Of a DNA stretch of 64,000 nt, positions 46,652 to 58,109 are shown piece by piece (position 1 is the first letter of the stretch; every line of letters starts with the position of its first letter). The translations under genes and the position numbers were made by a program. Source of the DNA: Immersiella caudata (Eukaryota > Ascomycota > Sordariomycetes > Sordariales > Lasiosphaeriaceae); assembly GCA_030512335.1 (NCBI GenBank), contig JAULSU010000007.1, forward strand, positions 1,054,001 to 1,118,000. The letters are read 5' to 3'. The notes under the pieces are model-generated. The model searched no databases. It was given only the letters and a program-made list of their open reading frames with translations, and was not told the DNA's origin.

Positions 46652-47572
46652 ATGTCCCACCACCTCCCAAACCAAGCAATCTTCTCACCCTCAGTCGCCC
46701 GCCTCGTCGCCTCCACCGCCAAAGACTGGAACTACATCGACTCCTGGCTCTCAAACCTCTTCCACCCGCGCTCGCCTCCATCCTTTGAGCGTAACCCCGA
46801 CACCTTGCGCGCCCTCCTTGCGCTCGCCCTCGCCAACGAAACCGCCAATGAAGAGCGCGCCGTACTTTCCCGTCTCGAAAGCACCTCTCTTGACTCCCTC
46901 AACGCACCCGGCGCGGCCGATGCCGACGCTGACCCCCTGGCCACGGCCCAATCGGCCATTTTGACCTCGCTCAGCTCGAATCTCTCCCGCGAGGGGACTA
47001 CCGCCCTGAATACCATGGCTACCCTCGCGACGGAAATGGGTATTACCTACCCTACGCCCGGCGACATAGCGCAACGAATGGCCTCTGTTTCCGCGACACT
47101 TGCCTCTCTCGAGCAAATGGAGGAGCGCGTGCAAATTCTCTCCCGGTACATCGACTCCGAGGCCGCCAAAATGAAAGCACTGGTTCGGGAGCTTAAACAA
47201 GATGAGGGGTACCGACCAGCCGCTGGTCTAGCAAAAGAGAATCTCGAAGCCCAGCGCAAGATCAAGGCAATGTCTGCCCGGCTGCCAGAGCTGAAGGAGC
47301 GAGTGTCAAGTCTGGCAAAGTCGGTAGGGATGCCAAATCCCACAATCGAACAACTTCGAAGGGAGGAAGAGGCATATCTAGAGTGTTTGGCGGAGAGAAA
47401 CGCGCTGGATGCTGAAGTGCGGTCATTTCAGGGTTTGCCGCACGATACAGACCAGGCGCGGCAAGAGTTGGAAAGTCTTCGTAGTGAACTGCGACATATC
47501 ACCGAGCGGCGCGATGCAGTATTTGAGGGGTTAGTTGAGCGAGAGACGCCACGCAAGCCAGCAAGACGGTAA
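46652..47572 (+). CDS. HAUS1: HAUS augmin-like complex subunit 1
   Basis: Augmin binds the side of spindle microtubules and recruits gamma-tubulin for branched nucleation. This is one exon of 306 residues. The N-terminus, LPNQAIFSPSVARLVASTAKDW followed by NYIDSWLSNLF, is the HAUS1 signature, after which come a helical region (TLRALLALALANETANEERA) and long coiled coils (LEQMEERVQILSRYIDSEAA, KERVSSLAKSVGMPNPTIEQ, ELESLRSELRHITERRDAVF). Length is close to animal HAUS1 (about 280). The start at 46652 precedes the first family-like residues; the frame is open upstream to 46514 with unrelated residues. The gene shares its upstream interval with the spindle-pole gene pcpA, a functionally related pair. 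Confidence 0.82.
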   Translation: MSHHLPNQAIFSPSVARLVASTAKDWNYIDSWLSNLFHPRSPPSFERNPDTLRALLALALANETANEERAVLSRLESTSLDSLNAPGAADADADPLATAQSAILTSLSSNLSREGTTALNTMATLATEMGITYPTPGDIAQRMASVSATLASLEQMEERVQILSRYIDSEAAKMKALVRELKQDEGYRPAAGLAKENLEAQRKIKAMSARLPELKERVSSLAKSVGMPNPTIEQLRREEEAYLECLAERNALDAEVRSFQGLPHDTDQARQELESLRSELRHITERRDAVFEGLVERETPRKPARR

Positions 47573-48043
47573 TCATCATCACGACACGTTGCTCTTGGAT
47601 CAACTGTGTCAGGGGCCTCATCTGCACTATGTGTGGCCACAGGCGCCACGCATAACAATTTTGATGAGGTAGAACAAATGAGCTTCCCATACCTCACTGA
47701 CGCTTCATGAAACCACCCTGCGCGATCTATAATCCCCACTTAAACGAAAAGTGCGTGGCCTCCCGGTCGGTGTGCTTGCTGATCAGCCGCCACGAGGCTT
47801 AGGGCGTGAGCACGTTGCTATGGACAACTAGGTCAGAGGCATGATCCGAAGAGACATTCTTGACTATTACGCTGCCTGATATACAAGCCACCAATTCAGC
47901 CACAGCTCCTCTTTCCTCAGTGTCAGCTGTCACGTAATCCGATATCCGCATCCTGGGGGTATTGCTTTACACGCCAACATCACGCTCTAGAGTCAGTACT
48001 TGTTAGAGTTAGAGAAAGGGCCTGAAAGGAAAGAGAGAGAAAA
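47573..48043. other. Intergenic, convergent 3' ends
   Basis: This lies between the HAUS1 stop (+) and the VAC14 stop (-) and should hold both 3' UTRs. No gene or repeat was seen. Confidence 0.5.
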
Positions 48044-51000
48044 TCACTGCTGGCCGCGCTTGCCTCGCCCAGCCACAGCCCCCCCTAACCTCCCAAACTG
48101 TCGCCCAAGCCCGGAACGTGGTTTCGCTGGCGGTGTTGGTGGCGGAGGGTCTTTGACGGGTACCGGAGGAGCCCGCGCCGACAGCTCCTTGGGACCTCTC
48201 GGTTCGGTGCCCCCATCGGAAATTCGTAGGTCGCCGATTCCGAGTGTGCCATCGTCCAAGTCGCCGCCCAGTCTCTGCAGCCGCCTCGCCCGCTCCTGGA
48301 CGGCCCGGAACTTCTCCAGGAGCTCGTTCCACCGAATGATACCGTCTTCTCGCCCCTTTAGTCTGTTCGGCCGATCAAAGCTTGAGCCACTTGGTGTGGT
48401 GGCGTTGCTGCGTGGAAACGTGTGAGTGTCTTGTCCATTTTTGGGGGGAGAGGAGACGCTCAAGAGGGCATGCGTCTCGACAGCAGAGGCACGCCGAGAG
48501 TGAGCCCCGGGGACACCAACACCACCGGGAGGGACGTACGGTCTAGGTGCAATATGAAGGTAGCCAATGGAGCTGACGCTATTGAGGCGGTTCTTGAGCG
48601 CTGCAAAGGCTGATGATTGCGGGAGGAGCATCAAAAGGCCGTAGAGACATTTGTAGAGATGCGGGTACTTGTCGGGCTCGAGGAGTTGAAGGCGGAGGTC
48701 TGGCACTGTCAGCGTGCTCCATCATGTAAAGCTTGGTACCCTACAGGTGAAGACGGGTGATTCGAGAAGCTGCACCAGCTTATCGATCTGAATTAGGATG
48801 TTGACCGTCATCTCGAGCTCGGCACTTGATCGCCGTTAGCAAATTTCACATAGCAGATAAGGACAACTGACAATATCTGCAGGAGGTTATATGCCTGCTC
48901 GTAAGCCTGGGCCAGAAGGCACAGCGAAAAAGTCGCCACAGCATTGTAACACCACGAGCGAAACAGGGCTACAAAAAAGGTTTGCCCGTCCTGTCATATT
49001 TGTCAGTGTATGCGCCGTACCGCCCAAGGAACAGACTAACCTTTGTCTCAAGATTCCGGAGCCGTTTTCGCAGCTCCGCAAGTTCGGGTGCGGTGATTAG
49101 GTTATTGTTCAGATTTTGCACCATGATACTAGCAAACTCGACATCCTCCTCCTTTTCAATGCAGTCGGCCAATGTCCTGTATATGCGCTCAGCGCTTAGG
49201 CTTGTGCAAAGTTGGCGAATGATGAGATTTCCCCGAGTCTCCAGCAATTTTCGATCCGTGGAGAAAAGCTGGAGGAGGTTGACCATGAAGTTTGAGAAGT
49301 AGTCGTCCTCACTGTTCCTGGATATCTGTGAGAGAAGTTGCAAGTCTTTCGTGACCACTGCCTCCGCAGGGTCTGAGAGTGTCTTGAGCAGGGCGGGAAA
49401 GGTGCCATCGTTAAACGCCAGTACTTTACGTGGCGCTTTTCGATGCAGCATTATTAGCCACGTTAATGCAGCGACACGCGTAGCTTCGTGGTCATTCAAG
49501 AAAAGAAGAGTGAGCGAGTTCACGGCAGCGGCATAATCCAAATCCGCCTGTGGCTGGGGCGCCGCAGAGAGAGCTGGCGTTGGGGTTCTTGCCGAAGGCC
49601 TGCCTTGAGCCGGCGTTGGGCTCCTCAACTCGAGCTCCCTCGAGCTAGAAAGAGACACCCGAGCGCTCGCGTTTCCATCCTGCCGATCACCGGGCGGACC
49701 GGGAATCCGGGATGGGGGCTGCATAGTGCCCAGTTCTGCCTCGTCCGACAACGACACAACATAGTTCATCAAGGAGGTGTTGACCCGTGCGGCCGCTTGT
49801 CTAATCGACTCAACACCGCTAGCCATGGCCGGCAAAAGATGGGCCAAGATCTTGGGTGTGAAGGGAAGAACCTCCTCTGGGCAGATATCGAGGAATTCGA
49901 CAATCCAGCGCAAGGATTCCAGAAGTCCATACTCTTCTGCTTGGTGGATCAGCGGTCTCTGATGACTGGACAGAGAACGAGGAGGGGACCTACCAAGAGG
50001 AGAGTCGAGGGTGGCCGTCAGGATCTCGAGGATGGCCTTGTAGTTGACCTGTACGTCCTGTCCGGGAACCCAGTCATCTTCGCTACTTGAATCGTCCTCG
50101 TCGTTGATCGTCTCGGAATCAACCTCGTCCCCTTCTTCATGGGCAAGGCGCACGCTGCCACTGTCGACCGAGTCTTCCCGCTTTCGTTTCCCATCTCCTT
50201 TGGACTTTTTGCTCTCTGCAATGCCCTTCTTCACCCGAGCAATCCGCCTAATCTCGCTCAGAAACTTGTCTAGGCACCCCTGGGTGGCCGCATGCACATC
50301 ACGGTTGGAGTCGCTGAGGAACCGCAACAGGCCACCAAGGAACTCGGGGAGATATGTGACGAGCTCCAAATCGGGAATTGAGTCCAGGAGGACGATCCAG
50401 CCGACCAAAAACGTCCTGGTAAAAGGGTTCAGGGCAAATATCCTGTCCCTGAGGAGGGGAATGAACCGCTTGAGGGAGAAAGCGGTAGGCAAATCCACGT
50501 GTTCGTCATGGCCATCCTTGTCATCGCCGTAGCCTGGCGGCTGCTCCAGGACGGAGACATATGTCGCGGCGGATTCAGAAACGATATCTTTGATCAGCCG
50601 ATCAAGTAGTTCGGCACCATTCTTCACGGACAGTTCCGAGTCGGCGCCAAGCTAGCGACTTGGTAAGATGATGTCTCCAAACGCAGCGGGAGTTCATACC
50701 TTGCACAGTGCATCAAATATGTGATTAAAGTAGATGAGAATTTCCCCCTTAGCCACTTTGGCAATGTTGTACATGGCCTCACAGGCATAGTACCGCACTC
50801 GAGCATCTTGGTCCGTGAAGCAGGCCAAGACAGGCGGAACAATAATCTCGAGGTACTTGGCCAGCTCCTGTTCAAGTGCGAGAGGGGCTATCGGTTAGAA
50901 ATAGCCTTGGGAGTGACTCGAGACTGTGAGAGGACACTCACCGAGCCAAGGGCGATAGCAGCGGCAGCCAGCCCTATCAGGCCTCCGTTTCGGGCGTGGG

Positions 51001-51266
51001 GTTGATGAACGGCATATGCATACTCATTGCATAGCTGGTCTAGGATTGCTTCCACCCTTGCGTAGTCTTTAGCAGCCACAAGCTCCCGGATAACACGCTC
51101 GAGCCTGAGGTTGTGTGAGTGAGGTGAAGGAAATGAGGAGGGGTCACCGAGTCGGATCTAAAATCTTCATTGAGCGGCATAGTGCGGGGAGAACGTACTC
51201 GAGAGCGCCGACCTTACGCTTGTCGTAGAGCTTGTCGTTGAGGGCGCGCTGGACATTGGGATCCAT
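48044..51266 (-). CDS. VAC14: Vac14, scaffold of the PI(3,5)P2-synthesising complex
   Basis: Vac14 holds the lipid kinase Fab1/PIKfyve and the phosphatase Fig4 on vacuole and endosome membranes. Eight exons: 51266..51199, 51104..50942, 50867..50700, 50651..49994, 49939..49041, 48990..48872, 48824..48745, 48699..48044, for 936 residues (yeast 880). HEAT repeats begin at NDKLYDKRKVGALELERVI; family blocks include CFTDQDARVRYYACEAMYNI, VKNGAELLDRLIKDIV, LRWIVEFLDICPEEVLPFTP, LFRSWCYNAVATFSLCLLAQ and LYKCLYGLLMLLPQSSAFAA, the last being the Fig4-binding region. An acidic Lys/Ser/Asp insert sits near residues 210-280 and a Pro-rich tail ends the protein. Three acceptors (AACAG, CCAAG, TCAAG) were chosen because they restore known blocks. 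The 54-bp intron 4 is stop-free and in frame. Confidence 0.92.
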
Positions 51267-52902
51267 AGCTCAAGATATCAGGCGTGGTCCGCCTGGTCGG
51301 CGCCTGGAGCCTGCGAGCTGGACAGCGGGTGCACCCGCCACAGGCGCGCCTGGCGCTAAGATGCAGCCCCAATATACAGCTCGGGTGCGTATTTCTTGCG
51401 AAACGTCTTATTATTGCTGGTGATGCAGAGGCTACGTGCCCAACGGTTCGACCATTACTTGCGCAGTCTGATGGGCTGTCGAGTTGATCCGAGGTGAGGT
51501 ACGTCAGCGATGCGGATGCGTTATGCAGATTGGTCGAGCTGAGGAGGGCTGGACATGGGTGCAGCTGCCTGTGGGGTTGGTCGCACAGGAGCGTGCCGAG
51601 CCCGGGCCACCGACGCTGTCGAGTCCGCTGAACCTGGAACTCGTGACATCTGCCACTGTCTCTCGACAAAGGCGATATGCGGCTCGAGCCAGTCAAAACA
51701 CAATAGGGTTGTTATCAGCAATAAAATGTTTCACCAGTCGTTGAGCCACAGATAACACCATCGACACCGCGCTTCTGCGTGAATATGCGACCTCGTTGCT
51801 TCATTCGCGAATCCGTTCAAAGACCCAGAGAGTGTACGCGGTGTGAGATATCCATTAAGTTTGACACTCTCCCATACCCCTCGGTCGAGAAGAGCTCGTA
51901 CCTCTCTTCATTCCCAATAAACCTTACTTATTAGAAGGAAGGGCAGGAAAAGATACCTCAAACGTCATTTCGCATTCAGAAAACGGCTCCTCAATTTTGT
52001 CAGTAGGGCTTCTATCCTCTTGTGACGGCCAAACATGTTTCTCCCACCACGTGGCGTGGTTTCAACCAAGCGTTCAACCGAGAACGAGTGAATCCTATCA
52101 ATCCCGCGTGGCGGAAGGAAAGAGCGATGAGAAGGGGTTCATGATCTGCCCCACTACACGCCAGCGGCTCCCGAGTTTGACTTAGCATCTTCCAGTGTCA
52201 ACAACAAGAGTGGCGGCGCCTTGACTTCGAAACACGTCCTCAAAGTCTTTCGGTTAGCCTCGTGATATCGCTCAGGACACACACTTCACTTATTCCCATA
52301 GTTACCGGAACAAACGGCCCGCCAGACCGGCTTTGCTGGCAAAGCAATTTTGGATCGCGGTATCCTTGAACGCCTCCTCTGCCAGACCTTTAGGATCTCT
52401 CAAATAGGAGAGCGAGGATGAGTCGCCAGCCGCAACAATAGGCCTCTCCGGCCTTCTTTTTTTGCGCGGCCAAGTTTCCAGGCACGTTTGGGGCCGGTCG
52501 ACCGATAGCGCATCCCTCCTGCTGTGCCAATATCCCGCAGCTACGTGCCGGGATGCAAGACGCGTGAGGGTGTGCAGTCCCGGGGTGGCTCCCACGGGCC
52601 ATGCGGCTCCGGTTGGTGTGGGATTGTCCTAGCGGCTTCCTCAGTTCACTCAACAACTGTTGATCATGGCCGGAGGTTCGAGTCTCAAAACACCCCGATT
52701 TGACAATAGCTGCTACCTATTCACACTCACAGCGGTCATGGCAACAGAACAACAAGTAAAGACAAATAGCCACCTGCGAATGGGGAGAAAGACAAAAGCC
52801 GTCCCAACCGTCCGAATGAAAGCACCCAGCACCGTCGCATACACACTCTCTTACACCATTCGCCTTGCTGCCAGAGAAAACACACAGCCCGTATCTCCTG
52901 CC
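51267..52902. other. 1.6-kb gene-free interval
   Basis: This lies between the VAC14 start and the 3' end of the 66-residue gene, both minus strand. It should hold the VAC14 promoter and the 3' UTR of the small gene. A 160-codon minus frame at 51214-51696 overlaps VAC14 exon 1 in another frame and lacks motifs. A tRNA-like T-loop near 52674-52683 is not supported by the other arms. Confidence 0.45.
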
Positions 52903-53152
52903 TCATTTCGACCCACCACTCGAGCCGCCCTGTTTCCCCGCGTGGCTGCTACTCCCACCCTTCTGGCCGCCGCCCTTGTTGCTCTCACTGCCGCCCTTGT
53001 TTTGTCGAGCTGCCATGGAAGCCCTTCTGGCGAAGTCGTCCTGCGCCGTGTGAGGTTACAGAACACACACAACGAGAAGGGAAATATACCTTTTCACCCC
53101 TCGCCTTGCGGATTCTCTCAGCCGCAGCGTCGTCCATTTTCCCTCTACCCAT
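52903..53152 (-). CDS. Small 66-residue Ala/Gly/Lys-rich protein
   Basis: Two exons, 53152..53090 and 53040..52903, joined across a 49-bp intron (GTATAT donor, GCGCAG acceptor), give 66 residues. The join reads MGRGKMDDAAAERIRKARGE then DDFARRASMAARQNK, and the tail is Gly/Ser/Lys-rich (SNKGGGQKGGSS). The pattern of AAxRIxxARG and FAxRAxxAAxxN resembles small fungal SMP/LEA-like proteins, which are poorly studied and thought to be disordered; this is my impression, not a search result. The clean splice sites, phase and meaningful join support a real gene. The function is unknown. A start 26 codons earlier is possible but adds atypical residues. Confidence 0.7.
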
Positions 53153-55461
53153 CGCACCTGTTTGGTCGGAAGTAGCTGACTGTGCGTGGGGGCCCTTCGA
53201 GTTCGACGATCTCAATGCTGAGGCGACAGATATTCCTCTCTGTGGATTGGATCTGGAAGCAGAGTCTGAAGTTCAATCGTCAAACCGCAGCACCACACCC
53301 AGCAGTGTGGGAGCTCCGGGCTTGATATACCTTTACCACCCTAGCACACATTGAAGCTCCCGCGGGAATGGTTGCTTTTTCTCATTCCAAAGACCCCCAG
53401 TCGCAAAAGCCGATCACTTCTATCATGGGGCTGCCCTGGGGTCTAGGATCTCTCAGCGAGGTGCATCTTATGGCAAGGAACTTTGCAGTAGCTGCCGGCG
53501 GGTTGCAGTCTAGTGTTGAGGAGAATCTACACTAGCGTATGTATTTCCCGGTTACCTCCCGCACCTTTCCCAGCGCTCGTGAGCGGTTGAACCCATGCGC
53601 GGGATACCCCTCGCTTGGGACAATTTGGCACGATATCGTCATAAATCAGCAACCAAAAGTCTGAGATCGTCCTGCTATGCGGCTAAGCGCAGGTCTACGC
53701 CGAAAAAAAAGAAAGCAGCCGAGACCGCTGAGACTGCTGAGGCTGAGAGTATTGCCGAACATCCCGTTCTTGTCGCTGAAAAGGAGAAGGAAGGAAAAAA
53801 GGTCAAAGAGAGCAAAAAAGCAATGTCAAGCCCCGATGAGAGAGCTGATCCTTCAGCCCGGCTGGATCATGAATGTTTCTGGCCAGGCCCCTGATGACAA
53901 GACCTGCTGCGCAGCGGCAGTATGCACACATCATGCCCGGCGTGGCCTACCCCATTGGAAGCCGATCGTGAGGACGACGGGCCGCGCAACAAATCCCTAC
54001 GCATCGAGTATGTCGAGACGAAAAGGCCGAGGAAGCTGGCATCCCCAGTCGTTTCCCCTCCTCTTGGTCCCCGCAAAAAGAAAACCAGCGCCAGCGCCGG
54101 CGCCAACAATCCAAAACAGCCATCCACCGTCATCGGGAAAGGAAACGTGCTGTCAGAAGTGGGCCTATCTTTTTGCCTCTGACAGTAGTTCATGCGCTCC
54201 TACACTACTGTGTGTGATTTGGGCGGACCGCTAGGATCAGTCGACCCCAGGGCCACGGAACCGCCGCATTTGGACCCCAGCGATGCGGCCGTCATTCGTA
54301 GGTAGACAGCTCGCCTGTCTTGCAGGAAGCAACGCAACGTAACTCTCGCTGCGAACAGCTACAGTGAGGGGGAGCGAACACCTCAATGATGACGGGACAT
54401 TTTTTAAGGTGCGCCAGGGTCTCGGGACAATGTCAAGGTCATTCAGTTATTCTATTCATGGCCATTTATTTTATTACTACTACTTTCCCAATGTACCGGG
54501 TTAGGAATTCGCACCACCCCGCCCCTCATCTCGTCACACCCCTCCCTCTTCCCCATGGGTCCCGACCTCGCGGAGCAGCAGCGGGAGCGGGATGGAGCCC
54601 TGCTGCCCTGTCTTGAAGAAGGGGCCGCGCAGAAAATAGAACCCCAAGCTCTCTTCAACCCCCCAAAAAGCTCTCGGTGTACGCCCGACCGAGGGCCACT
54701 TCTTCACCTGGTGCGCAAGTTTTCCCTAAGGGAACTTAATTCCCGACGCCAAGCAACCAGCAGGGGATAGGTAGGCAGTCCAGTTGTTTCATGATTCATC
54801 TGCCCATCCCACCCTCGTCAGCAACGCACAAGAGGAAAGCCATTCGTCGCCAGGTAAGGGAGAAGGTTGTTTCTTTCGGTAAAGAAACCCTCCGCGAACC
54901 CCCCCCCCCGGCTATCCAGATCCGGCATCCGGAATCCAAGCCCGCGTGCTGGGTCCGAGCTGAGCCTGCTGCACGCACCCCACGTCCTCGGCTCAGAGAG
55001 TCCGTCACATCGTCACTGCAGGTGGCTTGCGGCTGCCGCTGGGCTGGGCATGTTGTGTTTACGAAGGCTCCGGCCAGGAGAGAGGCTATCTGCTCCGTGC
55101 GAAAACACACATTTGCCTAAATCTACAAATGCCTTCAACGAAAACAAATCCTGCATTGATTGCATTGCAATAAGCCCCATTTACGTCGTAAAATACACAC
55201 TTGGCGCACTAGGTAAAGAGGCCCCTCTCTTCTAGGTAGAGCGTTCGTACATAGTCCCTCACTTGTCGAGAGACGACCAAGTCGACCCGTCATTTGCTCG
55301 GTTCAGTTCAATTCAGTTCACTATCCATGCTCCGAAAAGTTCTCGGTCGTCAGCGGCGTGAGTCCTCAAACAGGTACCTACCCAATAAACTTGGACTTGT
55401 TCTACACATACAACACCTCTCTCCGTCAGCCAGATCTTCTCTGCTGGGTCATTGTGCCTAC
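53153..55461. other. 2.3-kb gene-free interval
   Basis: This holds the small-gene promoter and the desaturase 3' UTR. A 99-codon ATG frame at 53595-53894 (+) is Lys/Glu/Ala-rich and low complexity, and I left it uncalled. A TTCAGTTCAATTCAGTTCA repeat lies at about 55302-55320 and a run of 9-10 C near 54900-54909. No RNA gene or transposon was seen. Confidence 0.45.
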
Positions 55462-57290
55462 CTAGTGAATCCCTTCCCGGGCGGCCGCCGCCTGGCACTT
55501 TTTCAAAATGGCCGCCTGCCTGGCCACCTCCCCCAGTCTCCCAATCACCACGCGATTCCCATCCGCAAAGCCATAAAGCGCATACGGAATTCCCACCTCC
55601 TCGCAAAAACCCATCACCAGCTTCTGCGTCCTTCTCAAGTTGTGCCTCGGAATTCTAGGGTACAGATGGTGAATAGCCTGGAACTGCAACCCGCCGTGGA
55701 AGAAATCAAGCCACTCTGGGCAGTCAACATCCATAGTGGTGCGTAGCATCTTTTGCGGGAAGGACTCGGTAGTGCCGAGATCGGCCGTGGACATGGCGAA
55801 GTGCGAGAGTGTGATTTGCACGTGGAGCGGGGCCGTGACCATGTGGGAGACGAGCACGAAGATGATGCGCTGGGCGTTGGTCGGGATGGAGCGGTAGACC
55901 AGGGCGTAGCCAAACCAGGACCAGAAGAAGATGGTTCCCGCGATCTCGAGGTGGCGATGCCACCAGGCGGGGCCGCGCCTGGGGCCCTTGCCGAAAATGA
56001 GGAAGGCCCAGGAGAGGCGGTAGAGGTTGAAACGGCCGAAGAGGAGGAGGATGTAGTAGGTGTAGTTTTGGACGGAGATGAGGGCCTGGGCGGCGCGGTC
56101 GTAGGTCATGACACGCTCGTAATAGGTGGAGCGAAGGGATGCAAGGAAGCGATGCGAGATGGCGAAGAAGGGCATGTGCTCGATGTCTGGGTCGTGCTCG
56201 GGGGAGTTGGTCACGATGTGGTGCACGTTGTGGTTGTGCTTCCACCAACCAAGAGATAAGCCACCGAGGAAGTTAGCGATGATGATGCCGATGACCGAGT
56301 CGGTGTGGAAATCGTGCGTAATGCCCATGTGCCCGGCGTCGTGCGCTGTAAAGACGAGCTGGTGCCAGAAGGCACCGAGGAAGAAGCCGCTGGTGGCGTA
56401 CCAGCCAATGCGTAGGAAGAAGAGCATGGCGATGAAAATGAGAGTGTAGCGGCAGCATTCGATGCCGTAGGCGCGGTAATTGCACTGGAAGAGGCCCTCG
56501 TCGCGGATTCTTTGGTTCAGGAGGCGGTATTTATGCATGATTTCATCCTGCGTGGCCCCGTCGAGTGGCGGGTAGCGCTCCAGATCGAGCTTGATCTCCT
56601 TTTTGGTCAACATGTCGAGATGTGCCATCCCGTCGAATGGCTTCTCCGTCTCGTCCTCCTCCACCGAAGAGACAGAAGGGGCTCCCTTGACCTTGCGGTT
56701 ACGAAGTCCTTCTCCTTCGTCAAATACAGCTGGCGGCGACGGTGATCTCGAACTGGCGTGACTTGACGGCGGCGGGGTATCTGCCACGTCCTCCTCCTCC
56801 TCCCCAAGAGGCCTAAACACACCACCCTGGATAGGCGGCAGGAAGTTCACCCAGCGACCCTCCACGCGCCCAATTCGATACCGATCCATCATAGCCCTCG
56901 CCTCAGGGGAATGCAGCCTACACCTCGTCAGCATCACGTCTATAAACCGAACTGCATCATCAACCACTCCCCCAGCTCTTGCTCCCCGTTCCCCTCTACC
57001 AACACACCACAAAAACACCAACCGAATCAGGGTAAAACTCACACAGTAACCTCATCCGTAGCATCCCTCCCTACCATGTGAAATATCGCCTTCGGCCCCC
57101 CCGGATGGTACTTCAGCCAAGCATCCACCTTCAGCACAAACCCATCCAGAATGATGATCGACCTTCCCTCTGCGATCATGCCCTCGACCTCACGGCGCGA
57201 GTAGGCTTTCCATACTCTTTCCTTTTCTTTTCCCGCAAACGAGGTCATTGAGGCGGGTGGTGACGCGGATGTTGAAATCGAGGTCGCCAT
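55462..57290 (-). CDS. Delta-8 sphingolipid desaturase with N-terminal cytochrome b5 domain
   Basis: This ER membrane enzyme inserts the delta-8 double bond in the sphingoid base of ceramides leading to fungal glucosylceramide. Two exons, 57290..57043 and 56917..55462, give 567 residues. The cytochrome b5 part is VDAWLKYHPGGPKAIFHMVG (heme ligand His62 in HPGG). After an acidic Ser/Pro-rich linker (about 118-175) comes the desaturase domain with its three His boxes: HDAGH at 275-279, HNHNVHH at 310-316 and QAIHH at 496-500. The Gln in the third box is typical of front-end desaturases. Hydrophobic spans flank them (IGIIIANFLGGLSLGWW, IIFVLVSHMVTAPLHVQITL). The 125-bp intron splits the Val codon between DEVT and LHSPEARAM. 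Delta-8 is favoured over delta-6 fatty-acyl desaturase by the long linker and by the family text known in ascomycetes. Confidence 0.9.
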
Positions 57291-58109
57291 GTTTGTTGAC
57301 GTTGGTGTGCTGTGCTGTTTCCGTCTGCTCGGTGCCCTTGATTGAACCCAGGAGGTAAAAAGATGAAGTCGTCCGGAATACAATCAAGCCAAATCGCCTT
57401 CCACAGGAAGTAACTCGAGCCCAGCCCCTAGCTCTTGACCTCAATCCTCAAATCTCAGTCCGATCCGCTCTCACCGATGCTTGTCAAAAGTAACTTCCCT
57501 CGCTGTCCTCCAAACTGCAGATGTCGTTTCACCGCCTTCCCGTGCCAACTGAATACCCAATTGACTTCAAAAATAAAACCGCAAAAACAAAAGCTCGCCT
57601 TGTCGTCACCACATTGCCTTCAGTTTTGCATGTAGTTGCAGAGATAACATGGCCTGACGATCGGCAATTTAAGTCGTCCACTCAACAACAGCAGAGACGA
57701 GCGGGACCAAGTTGCAAAAAAGGTGGGGTCAACGGGACGGGGACTCGGCGCCTGTCCGCGAGGCAGCTCAACGAAACTCAGCAATTGACCAACGAGAGCC
57801 CCTCCTTCATGCACACGTAGGTAGAATCCTTCCATGGCCAATTATGTATTTCAACCTCCGCGTAAAAGCATGTTTTGACGGCACGGTCCAGGGATTACGT
57901 ATGCCGCCATTTCCACCTTCGCATTCCACTCTCGTCGAAACGGTATTGCGAGCCTCAACAGGCCTCGTAGCTACAGCCAACCCACGAACGTCTATTTGCC
58001 AATGCCTAGGACACCACGAGAGAGAAGGAGCTACATTACAAATACAAAAGGGATACGCTGGCTAGCCCCCCCCCCCCCCCCCCCCCCCAACAAGACAGCT
58101 TCTCCTTGC
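57291..58109. other. Intergenic between desaturase and DLD genes
   Basis: Both flanking genes are on the minus strand. The interval holds the desaturase promoter and the 3' UTR of the dihydrolipoyl dehydrogenase gene. A run of 23 C lies at 58066-58088. No gene was seen. Confidence 0.5.
58066..58088 (+). repeat. Homopolymer of 23 C
   Basis: An unbroken C run lies 21 bp past the dihydrolipoyl dehydrogenase stop codon; on the transcript strand it is 23 G in the 3' UTR. Its length may vary with sequencing error. Confidence 0.85.

Noticed and set aside
51214..51696. 160-codon minus frame over the VAC14 start
   Set aside because: Different frame from VAC14 exon 1, no motif; it is leader sequence.
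52621..52690. Possible tRNA around a GGTTCGAGTC T-loop
   Set aside because: The T-stem does not pair over five bases, and no acceptor or D-arm partner could be found.
53595..53894. 99-codon Lys/Glu/Ala-rich ATG frame
   Set aside because: Low complexity, no recognisable domain and no convincing splice continuation; could be a lineage-specific gene but not supported.
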